Below, one piece after another: positions 18,801 through 18,866 of a DNA stretch of 18,866 nt. Below the pieces are notes generated by a model. The model was given only the letters and a program-made list of their open reading frames with translations. It did not search any database and had not been told where the DNA came from. Source of the DNA: Cryomorphaceae bacterium (GTDB lineage: Bacteria > Bacteroidota > Bacteroidia > Flavobacteriales > BACL11). Both the position numbers and the translations under genes were made by a program. The first letter of the stretch is position 1. Every line of letters begins with the position of its first letter. The DNA lies in NCBI GenBank assembly GCA_949531795.1, contig CATIQX010000035.1, forward strand, positions 1 through 18,866, in the 5' to 3' direction.

Positions 18801-18866
18801 ACCTATATCTGCTAATACAGAAACTGGTACTGTAAACTGACAAGCATTGCTATCAGTGACTTCAAC
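15828..18866 (-). CDS. SprB-repeat adhesin with a gliding-motility-type T9SS C-terminal domain (5' part outside the window)
   Basis: The reading frame stays open to the window end, so 1012 residues are visible and the start lies beyond it; the TTG at 18767 is not a real start. Most of the visible part is a tandem array of SprB-type repeats of about 70-85 residues, each beginning near a C-x-G-x-x-D-G motif (SCFGLDDG, SCNGLSDG, SCFGDDDG) and ending in G-x-Y-x-V-x-V-x-D-x-x-G-C. After the array come two further Ig-like segments (DTTICLGQS, DNINLFSDNNSC). The protein ends with the gliding-motility-associated (CHU_C, T9SS type B) sorting domain. It is expected to be a cell-surface adhesin exported by the T9SS and dependent on the PorP/SprF encoded one base downstream. 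Its ligand is unknown. Confidence 0.92.
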   Translation of the reverse strand, partial: VEVTDSNACQFTVPVSVLADIGFTVSFTTVSPCLGDSSGSATVTAAGTPAYSYQWTDINGVITGETSATITSMPVGTYSVLVTDATSCVITESIDITPEFNQIVIDTVLITSSSCYGINDAQIEIFLSGGQQPYSYSNTNGLITQPNPVFGMLAPNTYVIQAIDANGCFDDTSITLSYPGLLAIDSTVFTHISCFGLDDGAVQNIQFVGGTGPFEFSIDGNPTQSNMLFLDLEPGQHTVEVFDINNCASSDYITITEPTLFEVETTASNWNNYQIRCNEDSLGYLDIIGSGGTTPYLTDSIIFSNTITIDSIWAGSHIFVVQDANGCIYQETILFNEPSPIQHSFVTTNINCAAWNNGSVTDSVYGGVGSATTYSYLWDSGETTYSLANLAIGTYTITITDENGCEDTESVIINDDNVFQANQGTIGNVGCFDDCDGELNVTVLGGVPFTGLISYNYLWNDLLGQSTASAVALCVDSITLSTDYYCVVSDAVGCSDTVNFTLTQPEELQVDISITSPISCNGLSDGKLKANVTGGVLAYAYSWSNGGANSLISNLPLGVYKVIVEDANTCRDTFEVYLNEPTLLEISIQEFDISCFGDDDGSIEVLGNGGTSFEATYSYTLYSGTAIVDQVIDYESGSVSQTPFVFTNLSPGNYYVIAKDRNGCDVTSLSVEITEPFEPLTLLVDTVDETCLLNDGIIRMFPEGGSQLFNYFVNGTPTLNNSNIIGGNPPGWYAITVVDTRGCEINDSTFIKDYRKIFLPENLINIDTTICLGQSIIIDVDESSELTYTWNDGIETGDRIIMPEVILAQGETATVYYTLTITDSDNCEQENIVAVNFNSIDPMLGSNPAVEYGVYPIVLAGDNINLFSDNNSCVEYTWQWTKDTITNNNGFINIQEISETDWYYLNVMDSDGCLGYDSIYVVVGVKPYEAITPNNDGFNDTWVPLDIRSYQSALVQVFNRWGGLVFESIGGNNYQSWDGTNQGKELPVGTYYYIIDLNTGDAPQTGPITIIR
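15831..16094 (-). other. Gliding-motility-associated C-terminal domain (CHU_C, T9SS type B sorting)
   Basis: The last 88 codons of the adhesin carry the hallmark order AITPNNDGFNDTW, VFNRWGGLVFES, WDGTNQGKELPVGTYYYII and GPITIIR. This domain directs large SprB-like proteins to the T9SS with the help of PorP/SprF and, unlike type A tails, is often tied to surface attachment. Confidence 0.9.
16608..18866 (-). repeat. Array of nine or more SprB-type protein repeats
   Basis: At least nine repeats of about 70-85 residues, plus the tail of a further one at the window end (VEVTDSNAC). They are clear only at the protein level: DNA identity between copies looks low, so this is an old array, not a recent expansion. 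Almost every copy has one Cys at its start and one near its end, well placed for an internal disulfide. Copies 6 and 8 are longer, with insertions between the two Cys positions. Confidence 0.8.

Noticed and set aside
16608..18866. Recent DNA-level tandem duplication in the adhesin
   Set aside because: Neighbouring repeats share motif positions but not long stretches of identical bases; only protein-level repetition is visible.

Overview
The window is AT-rich DNA from a bacterium of the phylum Bacteroidota, most likely a member of Flavobacteriales. The evidence is a type IX secretion system (T9SS) gene pair: an SprB-repeat adhesin with a gliding-motility-type C-terminal domain, followed by its PorP/SprF partner. 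A second, different T9SS sorting tail sits on a hydrolase. TAnnTTTG-type promoter boxes replace the usual -10 element, and Shine-Dalgarno sequences are mostly absent. Gene density is very high and no gap exceeds 300 bases. I saw no tRNA, rRNA, CRISPR array, insertion sequence or phage gene.

Layout. 54-1083 (+): a PlsC-type acyltransferase overlapping gatC. 1084-3455 (-): a class V aminotransferase/cysteine desulfurase-like enzyme and an S66 LD-carboxypeptidase, apparently one operon. 3574-7653 (+): methionyl-tRNA synthetase without the C-terminal tRNA-binding domain, a secreted alpha/beta hydrolase with a T9SS tail, a YraN-family protein starting at TTG, and an RluB/RsuA-like protein whose catalytic Asp is Asn. 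7714-11408 (+): a large AsmA-like envelope protein and a sensor histidine kinase, 8 bases apart. 11388-12230 (-): an MsrB-MsrA fusion. 12420-13547 (+): HemW, starting at TTG. 13533-14633 (-): a DUF1972-type glycosyltransferase. 14637-14896: the longest intergenic region, with a strong terminator hairpin and a possible small RNA. 14897 to the window end (-): PorP/SprF and, upstream of it, the SprB-repeat adhesin, whose 5' part lies outside the window.

The genes are mostly housekeeping (tRNA charging, lipid, cell wall, rRNA, heme, repair) with envelope and secretion genes among them. The adhesin and PorP/SprF form one functional unit, and the hydrolase is probably exported by the same T9SS. All three convergent gene junctions in the window abut or overlap.

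I found no clearly new multi-gene system. The most interesting leads are the pseudouridine-synthase homologue lacking its catalytic Asp, the possible small RNA beside the adhesin operon, the shortened MetRS, and promoter boxes placed so close to ATG that the transcripts would be leaderless.
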